DNA of 64,000 nt from Bacillaceae bacterium IKA-2 (GTDB lineage: Bacteria; Bacillota; Bacilli; Bacillales; Anaerobacillaceae). Positions 52,597-61,175 of this stretch are shown one piece after another. The notes under the pieces were generated by a model, which did not search any database, was not told the DNA's origin, and saw nothing but the letters and a program-made list of their open reading frames with translations. The position numbers were made by a program, and so were the translations under genes. The stretch spans positions 1,922,001 through 1,986,000 of the forward strand of contig CP134492.1 of assembly GCA_031761875.1 (NCBI GenBank), given 5' to 3'. Positions within the stretch are counted from its first letter, which is position 1; each line of letters opens with the position of its first letter.

Positions 52597-53094
52597 ATGA
52601 CTAGAAATAAAATTACTTATTATATTTTTATAGGAATAGTTATTGCTTTAGGGTTGGTAGTTATGATAACTACTAATACGAAAATAGTAGCCAACAATCA
52701 ATTAATCATTAAAGAGCAGCGAACTAATGTCGAGTATTTGAATGTTGTCGTCGAAAATGGTGACAAAATTGAGGTTCACTGGATTCATTCAGTGGAGTTA
52801 ACGCCGTGGGTCGAAGTTTATGAAATTACCGATCAAAGGGGTCAAATGGAATTAAAGTTAATTGAAACAAGGTTTCAGTCTTTTGGCGCTGGGGTTCCGG
52901 ATTATCAAATAGGAACTGCAATAATTGAAGACGGATTTATTGTTATCAATGACTTAGAGGTATATATTGAGCGTTTCAAATGGATCCACTCACATGACGC
53001 AAGCTATGAATTAAAACTTAATGGAAACATGATCATTGAAACGAAATTTCTTCCACACCATATTCCGATTGAGTTTTTTATTGAAAAGGGGTGA
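52597..53094 (+). CDS. DUF1850 family protein, TRAP-associated
   Basis: 165 residues: one N-terminal membrane segment (about 7-27), then an extracytoplasmic beta-rich domain with the DUF1850 motifs IHSVELTPWVEVYEI and ETRFQSFGAGVPD. Genes of this family regularly sit between TAXI binding proteins and fused TRAP permeases, as here, but their role is unknown. The start is fixed by the membrane segment; translation seems to depend on the hairpin-bridged ribosome site. The next gene starts seven bases after its stop. Confidence 0.88.
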   Translation: MTRNKITYYIFIGIVIALGLVVMITTNTKIVANNQLIIKEQRTNVEYLNVVVENGDKIEVHWIHSVELTPWVEVYEITDQRGQMELKLIETRFQSFGAGVPDYQIGTAIIEDGFIVINDLEVYIERFKWIHSHDASYELKLNGNMIIETKFLPHHIPIEFFIEKG

Positions 53095-53100
53095 GCAAAC

Positions 53101-55077
53101 ATGGATGAGACAATTAAATCAACTGGAGAAACACTGAATGAAGAACAAAAAAAGGTTCTTGAGAAATATGACAATGAATCAAGATTTCGTGTCTTTGACA
53201 AAAAGTGGCTTACATTATTAATTACGATTATTGCAGTGGGAATGTCATTATACCATTTATATACATCATACTTTGGGATGCCGGTAACATTGAAACATCG
53301 TTCACTTCATGTTGCCTTAGTACTAACATTAATTTTCCTGTTGTATCCAGCATTTAAGAAGCTAGATCGAACAAAGTTGCCATTTTATGAAGTTATCCTC
53401 GCATTAATGGCAGTTTCAACAAGTGTCTATATCTTTGTAGATTACTTAGGGATCATTCAACGGGGTGGACTTCCAAATCAATTAGATCTAGTTTTTGGAT
53501 CTATTTTAGTTGTTCTAGTATTAGAAGCGGCACGAAGGGTTACAGGTTGGGGCTTACCGACTCTGACGATTATATTTATATTTTACGGACTATATGGTCG
53601 AAACCTAGGTGGGATTTTTAAACATCGGGGTTATGAGTGGACTGATTTAGTCAATTATTTTTATGTGACAACAGAAGGGATTTATGGAACTGCGATCGGC
53701 GTTTCAGCTACTTACATTTTCTTGTTTATCCTTTTTGGCGCTTTCCTCTCAAAATCAGGGATGGGTCAGTTTTTTAATGACTTAGCGATGGCTATTGCCG
53801 GGCAAACAAAGGGTGGACCAGCAAAAGTTGCCGTAATTGCAAGTGGATTTTTAGGGAGTATTAATGGTGCTGCCGTCGCTAACGTTGTGACAACAGGTGC
53901 ATTTACGATTCCTTTAATGAAGAAGATTGGTTATAATAAAAATTTTGCGGGTGCTGTTGAAGCCTCAGCTTCTGTTGGTGGGCAAATACTACCACCAGTT
54001 ATGGGTGCCGCAGCGTTTATTATGGCAGAAACGCTTGGAATTCCATATAGTCAAATTGTCTTAGCTGCGCTTTTACCTGCGTTATTATTCTATATAGGGA
54101 TAATTACTCAAATTCATTTGCGAGCTTCTAAAGAAGGTTTAGAGGGGATTTCACGTAAAAATTTACCGAGAGTAAAAGTAGTAATGAAAGAACGTGGACA
54201 TTTATTAATTCCAATCTTATTTTTAATGTACATGTTATTTTTCAGTGGAAAAACAATCATTTATTCAGCGTTCTTAACGATTCCGGTGACAGTTTTGGTT
54301 AGTATGGTAAATAAAACGACAAGAATGGGTTTCCGTGATATTAAGGATGCGCTTGAAACAGGAGCAAGAACAGCAGTTGGCGTCGCGGTTGCCTGTGCTG
54401 CTGTAGGGATCATCGTTGGAGTGGCGTCATTAACAGGTTTTGGATTAAAGTTAGCTAATGGAATTGTAACCTTAGGTGGAGAAAATTTATTTTTAACATT
54501 ACTATTTACAATGGTTGCATGTATCGTTTTAGGGATGGGATTACCGAGTATTCCAACGTACATTATTACAGCTACAATAGCAGCTCCAGCACTTGTCTAT
54601 TTAGGAATTGAGCCGTTAGTTGCCCATTTGTTTGTCTTTTATTTCGGGATTTTTGCCAATATTACTCCACCTGTAGCCTTAGCGTCGTTTGCTGCAGCGG
54701 GAATATCGGGTGGTAATGAGATGAGGACAGGGTTTATCTCGATGAAGCTTGCGATTGCAGGTTTTATTGTCCCATTTATGTTTGTTTACAATAGTTCGTT
54801 ATTGTTAATTGATACAAGCTTTTTGGATGGAGTATTAGTTATCATAACATCGGTTACAGGAGTGGTCATGTTAGGTACAGCGGTTGAAGGATTCTTCTTT
54901 ACAAGAATGAATGCCTTTTTACGAATAATCCTTTTTGGTGGCGCACTATTGTTCATGTATCCTAACTTAATTCAAGATATAATAGGATTTATTATTATAG
55001 CCGTTATTTTATTATATCAGTGGAAAAAACATAAAAAAGAATTGTCACAAGCAATAGGAAAATTAGAACCTCAATAG
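53101..55077 (+). CDS. TRAP transporter fused permease (DctQM-type)
   Basis: 658 residues with about 16-18 hydrophobic spans: the small (DctQ-like) part in the first 170 residues and the large DctM part after it (GFLGSINGAAVANVVTTGAFTIPLMKKIGY, GQILPPVMGAAAFIMAE, MVACIVLGMGLPSIPTYII, ITPPVALASFAAAGISGG). It imports the substrate using an ion gradient. AAAGGGGTGAG precedes the ATG. The fused arrangement is typical for TAXI systems. Confidence 0.93.
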   Translation: MDETIKSTGETLNEEQKKVLEKYDNESRFRVFDKKWLTLLITIIAVGMSLYHLYTSYFGMPVTLKHRSLHVALVLTLIFLLYPAFKKLDRTKLPFYEVILALMAVSTSVYIFVDYLGIIQRGGLPNQLDLVFGSILVVLVLEAARRVTGWGLPTLTIIFIFYGLYGRNLGGIFKHRGYEWTDLVNYFYVTTEGIYGTAIGVSATYIFLFILFGAFLSKSGMGQFFNDLAMAIAGQTKGGPAKVAVIASGFLGSINGAAVANVVTTGAFTIPLMKKIGYNKNFAGAVEASASVGGQILPPVMGAAAFIMAETLGIPYSQIVLAALLPALLFYIGIITQIHLRASKEGLEGISRKNLPRVKVVMKERGHLLIPILFLMYMLFFSGKTIIYSAFLTIPVTVLVSMVNKTTRMGFRDIKDALETGARTAVGVAVACAAVGIIVGVASLTGFGLKLANGIVTLGGENLFLTLLFTMVACIVLGMGLPSIPTYIITATIAAPALVYLGIEPLVAHLFVFYFGIFANITPPVALASFAAAGISGGNEMRTGFISMKLAIAGFIVPFMFVYNSSLLLIDTSFLDGVLVIITSVTGVVMLGTAVEGFFFTRMNAFLRIILFGGALLFMYPNLIQDIIGFIIIAVILLYQWKKHKKELSQAIGKLEPQ

Positions 55078-55178
55078 TTTCGAAGAGGGACTTGTATGAA
55101 TTAATGATGAGGGAAATCATCTGTAGAAGTCGCTTTTTTATAGGAAATAGGAAATGCGTTGGAAGGTGGAGATTTAAC

Positions 55179-55967
55179 GTGGATTTAGGAATGAAAAATA
55201 AATCAATCTTAGTGCTTGCCTCAAGTAAAGGACTTGGCAAAGCAATCGCCCTTAAGTTCGCTGAAGAAGGTGCGAGGGTGATGATTTCTAGTCGTGATGA
55301 GAAACAGCTAAAAGCTACTGTTGACGAAATTGTCAACAAAACAGGAGCAGTCGTCAATTATCAAGTATGTGACATAAAAAATCCACAAGAGATAAAATTA
55401 TTAGTTGATGAAACTGTAGCACTTTATGGAGCACTTGATGTTTTGGTTAACAACTCTGGTGGACCGCCAGCCGGTGGATTTGATCTGTTTGATGATGAGA
55501 CGTGGCAACACGCATTTGAGTTGAATTTATTGAGTTATATCAGAACAATTCGTGAAGTATTACCTCAGATGAGAAAACAGCAAGAGGGACGTATTCTTAA
55601 TATCGCCTCTTCGTCAATAAAACAACCGATTGATAATCTAATTCTCTCCAATACATTCCGGACTGGGGTTATCGGTTTAGCAAAAAGTTTATCTCAGGAA
55701 TTAGCTAAGGATGGTATCTTAATTAATACTGTTGGTCCTGGTCGAATAGCAACTGATCGACTAAATGAACTTGATCAAATAAAAGCTGATAAACTAGCCC
55801 TTAGTTACGATACCGTTAAGCAACAATCTGAACTTACAATCCCGCTCGGACGTTATGGTAAGCCAGAAGAATTTGCCAAAACTGTCGTCTTTCTAGGTTC
55901 AGGTGCTAATACGTATATTACCGGACAAATGATTTTAGTCGATGGTGGAATGACAAAAGCATTTTAG
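55179..55967 (+). CDS. Atypical SDR family protein
   Basis: 262 residues. The cofactor motif ASSKGLGKAIA and LVNNSGGPPAGGF are present, and a Ser-rich SSSIKQP stands at the catalytic Ser. The usual YxxxK is missing: the aligned stretch reads SNTFRTGVIGLAKSL, with neither Tyr nor Lys in place. It belongs to a subgroup of FabG-like SDRs with changed active site. The start is GTG at 55179 behind GGAAGGTGGAG; earlier ATGs lack such a site. It follows the TRAP permease by 101 bases and may share its transcript. Confidence 0.82.
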   Translation: MDLGMKNKSILVLASSKGLGKAIALKFAEEGARVMISSRDEKQLKATVDEIVNKTGAVVNYQVCDIKNPQEIKLLVDETVALYGALDVLVNNSGGPPAGGFDLFDDETWQHAFELNLLSYIRTIREVLPQMRKQQEGRILNIASSSIKQPIDNLILSNTFRTGVIGLAKSLSQELAKDGILINTVGPGRIATDRLNELDQIKADKLALSYDTVKQQSELTIPLGRYGKPEEFAKTVVFLGSGANTYITGQMILVDGGMTKAF

Positions 55968-56004
55968 AGCTAATACAGGCATAAAAGAATCACTATTTTT
56001 AAAT

Positions 56005-56058
56005 AAAAAGGGACTATCCGTCGGTCAGGAAAACTGACTTATGGATAGTCCCTTTTTT
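56005..56058. terminator. Terminator between the SDR and photolyase genes
   Basis: AAAAAGGGACTATCC and its exact complement, with an inner GTCAG/CTGAC stem, ending in T-run. It serves both converging genes. Confidence 0.85.
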
Positions 56059-56109
56059 GTCTAGTTCTTAGACAGAACATTGAATAAACACTTACACTTT
56101 TATATTATT

Positions 56110-57555
56110 TCATTTAATCATATCATATCCAGCTAATGCACGTTTTCTAGCGAAATCATGCTCAATAATTTTATGTGGATACGTTTCGCCGAGAGTGATG
56201 TTCGCCGAGATTAGAATATGTTCAGGTGCGTCCCAAGGGCGGTGGATATAAGGAGAAGGGAGCTCCGCTAATTCTGGGATCCACAGCCGAATATAGTCGC
56301 CATTTTTATCGAATTTTTCACTTTGAATCATTGGATTAAAAATCCGGAAATAGGGTGCTGAATCTAAACCGCAGCCAGATGCCCATTGCCATCCAATTGA
56401 ATTATTAGCCAAGTCAAAATCAACGAGAGTATCTTGAAACCAGAGGGCACCTTTTGTCCAGGGGATTAGTAAATGTTTGACTAAAAAAGAGGCAACGACC
56501 ATACGGACACGGTTGTGGATCGTTCCTGTTTCCCGAAGTTCTCTCATACCAGCATCGATGAATGGATAGCCAGTCGTACCATTTTTCCAGTTTATAAAGT
56601 CTTGTTGATTATCTTCCCACGGAAATGACTGGAACTGCTCTCGCAGCGGTTTGTGTGTGATGGTTGGAAAGTGAATGAGTTGATGATAACCAAAATCTCG
56701 CCATACTAGCTGTCTTTTAAACGCCTCAATCTGTTCTTCTAATTGTACCTGACAACCTATATTTTCTGAGGTTTGGAGATGATGATCAGCTGAATACCAA
56801 ATTGCTTTCGGACTAATATCTCCCCATGCAAGATGAGCTGAGAGACGAGAAACTTCATTTAAATGAGGGAAATCTCGTCCGATTTTATAGTTGTCAAGCC
56901 CGTTATCAATAAATTTTTTCCATGCTGAAATAGCACCATTTTCACCCGGAGTCCAGTACTGGTGAAGTTTCTTATGGCAACGAATTGTTGAGATGAGATT
57001 TAGCTGTTCTACCGACAATGTTGAAATTTCTTGGATATCGGCTTGTATAGAACGTGGGATCGGGAAAGGCTTGGGGATTGATTCTTTTAAACATTTTTTC
57101 CAATAAGGAGTAAAGATTTTATAAGGATCTCCACTTAAATTAAAGACGCTATATGGATTGAAGACAAGCTGGGAATGAAACGTACGTATTTCAATTTTAT
57201 CGATAGTAAGTTTACGAATGATCTCCTTTTCTAGTGCAATCATTTCTGGTTCATAGCGCTCATTAAAATAGACGGCATCTGCTTTCGTTTCTTGAACAAT
57301 ATCTTTAAGAACCTCTAAACTAGTACCGGTTCGAATAATCATAGAAATACCATACTTTTCTTGAAATGTTTGTTGGAGTGCAAGTAGAGAATGATGCAGC
57401 CACCATAAAGAAGGTGAGTTTACGATCGAGTCTTGCTCTTCTTCTTTAGACCAAATAAAAATAGGAATGACAATTCCTCTTTTGGCTGCTTCCGACAATG
57501 CTTGATGATCATGTATCCTAAGATCTTTTCGAAACCAAATAATGGTTTTTTGCAT
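56110..57555 (-). CDS. phr: Deoxyribodipyrimidine photolyase (CPD class I)
   Basis: 481 residues. The N-terminal domain (IIWFRKDLRIHDHQAL) binds the antenna chromophore. The C-terminal FAD domain shows GYPFIDAGMRELRETGTIHNRVRM, LVDFDLANNSIGWQWASGCGLD and APYFRIFNP. It splits UV-made pyrimidine dimers using light. The start at 57555 has AAGGAGAT just upstream; the frame to 57615 has no such site. No linked repair genes. The gene stands alone. Confidence 0.95.
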   Translation of the reverse strand: MQKTIIWFRKDLRIHDHQALSEAAKRGIVIPIFIWSKEEEQDSIVNSPSLWWLHHSLLALQQTFQEKYGISMIIRTGTSLEVLKDIVQETKADAVYFNERYEPEMIALEKEIIRKLTIDKIEIRTFHSQLVFNPYSVFNLSGDPYKIFTPYWKKCLKESIPKPFPIPRSIQADIQEISTLSVEQLNLISTIRCHKKLHQYWTPGENGAISAWKKFIDNGLDNYKIGRDFPHLNEVSRLSAHLAWGDISPKAIWYSADHHLQTSENIGCQVQLEEQIEAFKRQLVWRDFGYHQLIHFPTITHKPLREQFQSFPWEDNQQDFINWKNGTTGYPFIDAGMRELRETGTIHNRVRMVVASFLVKHLLIPWTKGALWFQDTLVDFDLANNSIGWQWASGCGLDSAPYFRIFNPMIQSEKFDKNGDYIRLWIPELAELPSPYIHRPWDAPEHILISANITLGETYPHKIIEHDFARKRALAGYDMIK

Positions 57556-57829
57556 GGAATATCTCCTTAATCTTCTAAAAGATGGGATGGATTTACTTAA
57601 TTTGGCTGAGTTCAATTACTTTTTTACAGTTTCACCTAGCATAATGCAATAATATCGTATCTATTATCACAGATCAATATGTTTGCGACAACCTATCGTA
57701 TTGGCAGACTATCTTTTCAGATTGTTGTGAAGTGTTGGATAGAGAGTAGAGACAGAGCAGAATCATGTAAATAAGCTTGTCTATCGGCATTACTATCATT
57801 CATGTTGCAAGGGGAATCATTAAAATAGA

Positions 57830-57868
57830 AATAGCACACACCTTAAGGGATTGAAGGTGTGTGCTATT
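57830..57868. terminator. Terminator downstream of the BsuPI-type lipoprotein gene
   Basis: AATAGCACACACCTT and its exact complement flank a nine-base loop. It ends the minus-strand lipoprotein transcript. The rest of 57556-57889 contains only the photolyase promoter region and no ORF of note. Confidence 0.85.
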
Positions 57869-57889
57869 CGTTTCTAAACCATAGTTTTA

Positions 57890-58591
57890 TTATTGGATTG
57901 AGGTAATCATAGTTAAAAACAATTGATCGTTTTGCTTAAAGTAACTATAAGATACTTTTTCTCCAGTTTTGAGTGAACTAATAAACTCATTTGTGCTTGC
58001 AGTTAGGCGATAGGCTTTAGGATTGCCATCAGCATCAATAATTTCAATTGAATTGCTGTCAATTTTTCCTACATATTCCCCTTCAATATTGCTGGCAGCT
58101 TCCTCTATTATAATATCAACTTTTGAACTTAAATTTTCTGCTTCAAGCGCAACAGACCAAATTTCTAGTGTATATGTGCCAGCTTCAAGAGATGAGAAAA
58201 TATCAACATCGACATTTATGCTGATTTCCTCGCCTGCAGTTAAAGTTTTTTCAACCATCATTTGTCCAAACATTTTATCCATTGAGTACGTATAAACAAC
58301 ATTTCCGGTATCATCTTTAATCTGGTATTCATATTCTTGGGTGCTACTAAATGTTAGATCTATATCCTTCTCAGATATATTTTTTAAGGTGAAAGTATAA
58401 AATCCATCTGAAAATTCTAAGACACTTGAAATAACTTCGTCGTTAATTATTTCACTATCGTTTTCAATAGGTGTTTCATAACCGGTTTGGTTATCACCGC
58501 CAACTTTTTTATCTATTTCTCCAGAGCCACAAGCAGTTGTTAGAATAGTAGCTAACAAAAAAGTTGATAATATTTTCCAATGTTTGATCAT
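57890..58591 (-). CDS. Lipoprotein with BsuPI-like domain
   Basis: 233 residues. The signal ends in LTTACGS (lipobox Cys21). Residues about 50-150 resemble the BsuPI (intracellular proteinase inhibitor) beta fold: FSDGFYTFTLKNISEKDIDLTFSSTQEYEYQIKDDTGNVVYTYSM. A C-terminal segment of about 70 residues (GKIDSNSIEIIDADGNPKAYRL) is a small beta domain. Function is unknown; an extracytoplasmic binding or inhibitor role is possible. AAAGGAGGC precedes the ATG. Confidence 0.8.
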   Translation of the reverse strand: MIKHWKILSTFLLATILTTACGSGEIDKKVGGDNQTGYETPIENDSEIINDEVISSVLEFSDGFYTFTLKNISEKDIDLTFSSTQEYEYQIKDDTGNVVYTYSMDKMFGQMMVEKTLTAGEEISINVDVDIFSSLEAGTYTLEIWSVALEAENLSSKVDIIIEEAASNIEGEYVGKIDSNSIEIIDADGNPKAYRLTASTNEFISSLKTGEKVSYSYFKQNDQLFLTMITSIQ

Positions 58592-58724
58592 ATTTATTGC
58601 CTCCTTTAAAATGCATTATTTAGTGTTCATTTATTTAGTCGATATTTTAATTAAAAGGTTACGTGGAAGTTTGAGTTAAGGTTAAGTATAAATGAGATTG
58701 GAGAAGAAGTGAACAGGAAACACT

Positions 58725-58739
58725 TGGTGTCAGACACCA
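58725..58739. repeat. Dispersed palindrome TGGTGTCAGACACCA
   Basis: Identical to the copy at 51235. It lies in the gap before the PadR gene, outside its promoter. Confidence 0.8.
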
Positions 58740-58817
58740 GAACTCTTAAAAACCCGAACTTCAGCTGATTTTGTGAAACTATGTTCCTTGTCTTGTGGCC
58801 GATTGTTCAATTAAATT

Positions 58818-58860
58818 GTGAAAACATCACATGGTGTCTGACACTATGTGATGTTTTCAC
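58818..58860. repeat. Long 43-base palindrome containing GGTGTCTGACACT
   Basis: GTGAAAACATCACAT at the left and its exact complement at the right enclose a GGTGTCTGACACT core. It combines the dispersed core motif with TGTGAAA arms. It may end transcription on both strands; no T-run is present. Confidence 0.8.
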
Positions 58861-58925
58861 AACATAACGTTGTTATTTTAATAAATCTTCCTTGCCGAAA
58901 GGGGTCGCGTCGTGATATAGTCACG

Positions 58926-58954
58926 TTAAGACATGTTTATTTGCGACATATAAT
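58926..58954 (+). promoter_or_regulatory. Promoter and PadR-type operator of the padR-DUF2812 operon
   Basis: TTAAGA (58926-58931), 17 bases, TATAAT (58949-58954). Inside the spacer ATGT (58933-58936) and ACAT (58946-58949) are nine bases apart, the pattern typical for PadR-family operators. CGTGATATAGTCACG just upstream (about 58911-58925) is another near-palindrome. Binding of the PadR product would block the polymerase, giving autoregulation. Confidence 0.6.
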
Positions 58955-59005
58955 AGTTTCTCTTATTAAAAAAATAAAAGGTCACGACCGAAAGAGGTGA
59001 TCAAT

Positions 59006-59335
59006 TTGGACGTTGAAAAAGTACTGAAAAAGTACGTGCCGATGACAGAAACAGCATTTTATATTTTACTTTCCTTAACAAAACCTCGCCACGGATATGG
59101 AATCGTTAAGCATGTCGAGGAGATTTCACAATTGCGTATTCGCTTAGGGTCTGGAACCGTTTATGGCACGCTAACAAAAATGCAGAAAGATGGAGTGATA
59201 ACGGTTTTTGCTGATGAAGAAAGAAAAACAGTTTATGAAGTTACTGAAGTTGGCAAAAAATTAATTACCGCTGAGATCAGTAGACTAAAAGAATTGCACA
59301 AAAATGCATTAAAGTATGAGGAGGACTTTTTATGA
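59006..59335 (+). CDS. PadR-family transcriptional regulator
   Basis: 109 residues with a winged helix: MTETAFYILLSLTKPRHGYGIVKHVEE, RIRLGSGTVYGTLTKMQKDGVI. The C-terminal helix for dimerisation is short, as in the PadR-s2 group. The start is TTG at 59006, with AAAGAGGTGA properly spaced; a GTG at 58997 lies inside that site. Its last four bases overlap the DUF2812 start. PadR/DUF2812 pairs are common in Firmicutes, where the regulator is thought to respond to envelope stress or toxic compounds. Confidence 0.9.
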   Translation: MDVEKVLKKYVPMTETAFYILLSLTKPRHGYGIVKHVEEISQLRIRLGSGTVYGTLTKMQKDGVITVFADEERKTVYEVTEVGKKLITAEISRLKELHKNALKYEEDFL

Positions 59336-60522
59336 TAAAAGTATTTAGACCTTTTTGGAGCTACGACGTAACAAAAACAGAAGCTTGGCTTTCGGAAATG
59401 GCTATGAAAGGATATCACTTTGCAGAACTAAATCGTTGGACACGTTGCTTTTTCTTTCATCAAGGCGTGTCAAAAACAACTAACTATCGGATCGATTACG
59501 ATAAAAAGAAGGGTAATGAATTGTCTAGCTCATTAGTAGCTGAAGGTTGGATAAAAGTTAACCGAAGCGGAAATTGGAGTGTCATTTCAAATCAAACAGC
59601 TGTTGAAGAAATAAAAAGCTTTACTGTCCGTGAAGGGATTATTAAGCATAATCGGAAAATTTTCTATTTATTTAGTGGTCTGTTACTTTATTTTAGCTTT
59701 ATTGCTATTAATAATTTTTTGATCTTTGGGTTTGTTCTATTCAATGATGTACCTACAACAGTTGTTGAAAGTCCTTTCTGGATTATAACCTACGTCGGCT
59801 TTGGCATTGCAGCAGCGATATTGATCGTTACGATTTATTCAGTTTTGAAAATATATAAAACGAATAAAGACTTAAGCAACGACAAACCATCCAACCTTCA
59901 AACAAGAAATAGATCTGAAAAAAGATTCAGTAAAGAAAAAGAGAAACAGTTGAAACAGTCAGGCGAACTAGTTGTAAAATGGAAATTCGGTTGGATGTAT
60001 GGACCTGATAAACTGGAAAAATGGCTTGAAATGATGGAGGGAGAAGGATTTAACCTTTATCGTGTTAGTAAAACAGGAACGGTTTTTAGATTTTTAAAAG
60101 GTACATCTCGTAAGATCAGTTATTGTGCTGATTATCAAAATATTTCTAATGAAAACTATTTTGATATGCATCGAGAAGCCGGTTGGAAAAGTGTATATAT
60201 TTCTTCTTCGTCTTTACAAAAATGGACAATTTGGAGTCAGGAATATTCAGAAGGAGATGAACAACCGGAGATATATAGTGATCGGTCAAATCATTTAAAA
60301 CATGCTCGAAAAATAGCGTTGGCCTACACACTTATGTTTTTGCCTATGCTCTTCTTATATAGTTTACTGATTGGAATCTTTATTGATGATGTTTTTGACA
60401 ATAATGCAACAAAATTAACAGTAATATTTACGGTTTCATTTGCCTTTTACTTTTTAATATTTGGATCGTATATAGTCCGTACATGGCTTTACTACTTGCG
60501 ACTTAGAAAACAATTCAACTAA
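59332..60522 (+). CDS. DUF2812 membrane protein with two repeats
   Basis: 396 residues. It has two copies of the DUF2812-like unit, residues about 5-85 (FRPFWSYDVTKTEAWLSEMAMKGYHF) and about 210-310 (FGWMYGPDKLEKWLEMMEGEGFNLY), each followed by a pair of membrane helices (about 105-180 and 325-385). Ordinary members have one unit. Function unknown; PadR-linked. It starts in an ATGA overlap with padR, so the two are translationally coupled. Confidence 0.85.
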   Translation: MIKVFRPFWSYDVTKTEAWLSEMAMKGYHFAELNRWTRCFFFHQGVSKTTNYRIDYDKKKGNELSSSLVAEGWIKVNRSGNWSVISNQTAVEEIKSFTVREGIIKHNRKIFYLFSGLLLYFSFIAINNFLIFGFVLFNDVPTTVVESPFWIITYVGFGIAAAILIVTIYSVLKIYKTNKDLSNDKPSNLQTRNRSEKRFSKEKEKQLKQSGELVVKWKFGWMYGPDKLEKWLEMMEGEGFNLYRVSKTGTVFRFLKGTSRKISYCADYQNISNENYFDMHREAGWKSVYISSSSLQKWTIWSQEYSEGDEQPEIYSDRSNHLKHARKIALAYTLMFLPMLFLYSLLIGIFIDDVFDNNATKLTVIFTVSFAFYFLIFGSYIVRTWLYYLRLRKQFN

Positions 60523-60554
60523 CAATAAAAAAGGGACCATGTGAAAATTTCACA

Positions 60555-60568
60555 TGGTGCCTGACACC
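60555..60568. repeat. Dispersed palindrome, copy after the DUF2812 gene
   Basis: TGGTGCCTGACACC preceded by GTGAAAATTTCACA, the same two-part layout (TGTGAAA arm and GGTG..CACC core) as at 58818. Confidence 0.75.
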
Positions 60569-60691
60569 CGCTCGTCCCTTACACCCGCGGGCAGAAACGT
60601 CTGATTTCGTGTCTTTACAATCTTCGTTATATAGGGGATTAATCAATTATATTGTGAACATTTCACGTGGTAAGATAGACCCGCTCTTACA

Positions 60692-61162
60692 CTAGGTGCC
60701 TGACACCGCACTGACTATCTTTTTAATGATGAAACCGACACCTAATCCTGGAATTAAAAAGAGCATTGGTAAAAAAACTGGACCGATCAGGACCCCAAAC
60801 AAAAGTAATTTAGTGGAGTACATCAAGCCGATTGTGATAAAAAATGCGCCAAATACAAATGGGAGGTAGGTAAACGGATGTGTTTCCCCCTCTGCATCAC
60901 GATAGGCATCCCAGATCGCAAACATATATAAACAGGGATAAAACATCAGCCATTGAAAATCAGTAATTTCAATAGCTTTATTAATTTCCCAGATAAAGGA
61001 ATACATAATCGCCAAGTTGAAATTACTGTTTACGTTTACTAAGAACTCCAAAATGATTAGGGTAATCCCCTTTACGACTTTTCCATTTAAGAATTGACCA
61101 AACCCAGGTAATGCTATGCTCCATAATAAAGCCTCATGTTTTCTTGGACGCTTCCATTTCAT
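60692..61162 (-). CDS. Small membrane protein, unrecognised family
   Basis: 156 residues with four hydrophobic spans; the first part (HEALLWSIALPGFGQFLNGKVVKGITLI) resembles TM2-type or DUF5683-like small membrane proteins. I do not recognise a function. AAAGGTGAG precedes the ATG. The last codons and stop (AVSGT then TAG) come from a copy of the dispersed GGTGTCAGGCACC palindrome (60694-60707), so the native end may have been replaced. The downstream DUF3231 gene lies 13 bases upstream of this start on the same strand. Confidence 0.65.
   Translation of the reverse strand: MKWKRPRKHEALLWSIALPGFGQFLNGKVVKGITLIILEFLVNVNSNFNLAIMYSFIWEINKAIEITDFQWLMFYPCLYMFAIWDAYRDAEGETHPFTYLPFVFGAFFITIGLMYSTKLLLFGVLIGPVFLPMLFLIPGLGVGFIIKKIVSAVSGT
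60694..60707. repeat. Dispersed palindrome overlapping the end of a gene
   Basis: AGGTGCCTGACACC. On the minus strand it encodes the last residues V-S-G-T and the first base(s) of the stop codon of the small membrane protein. Confidence 0.75.
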
Positions 61163-61175
61163 AGCTGCTCACCTT

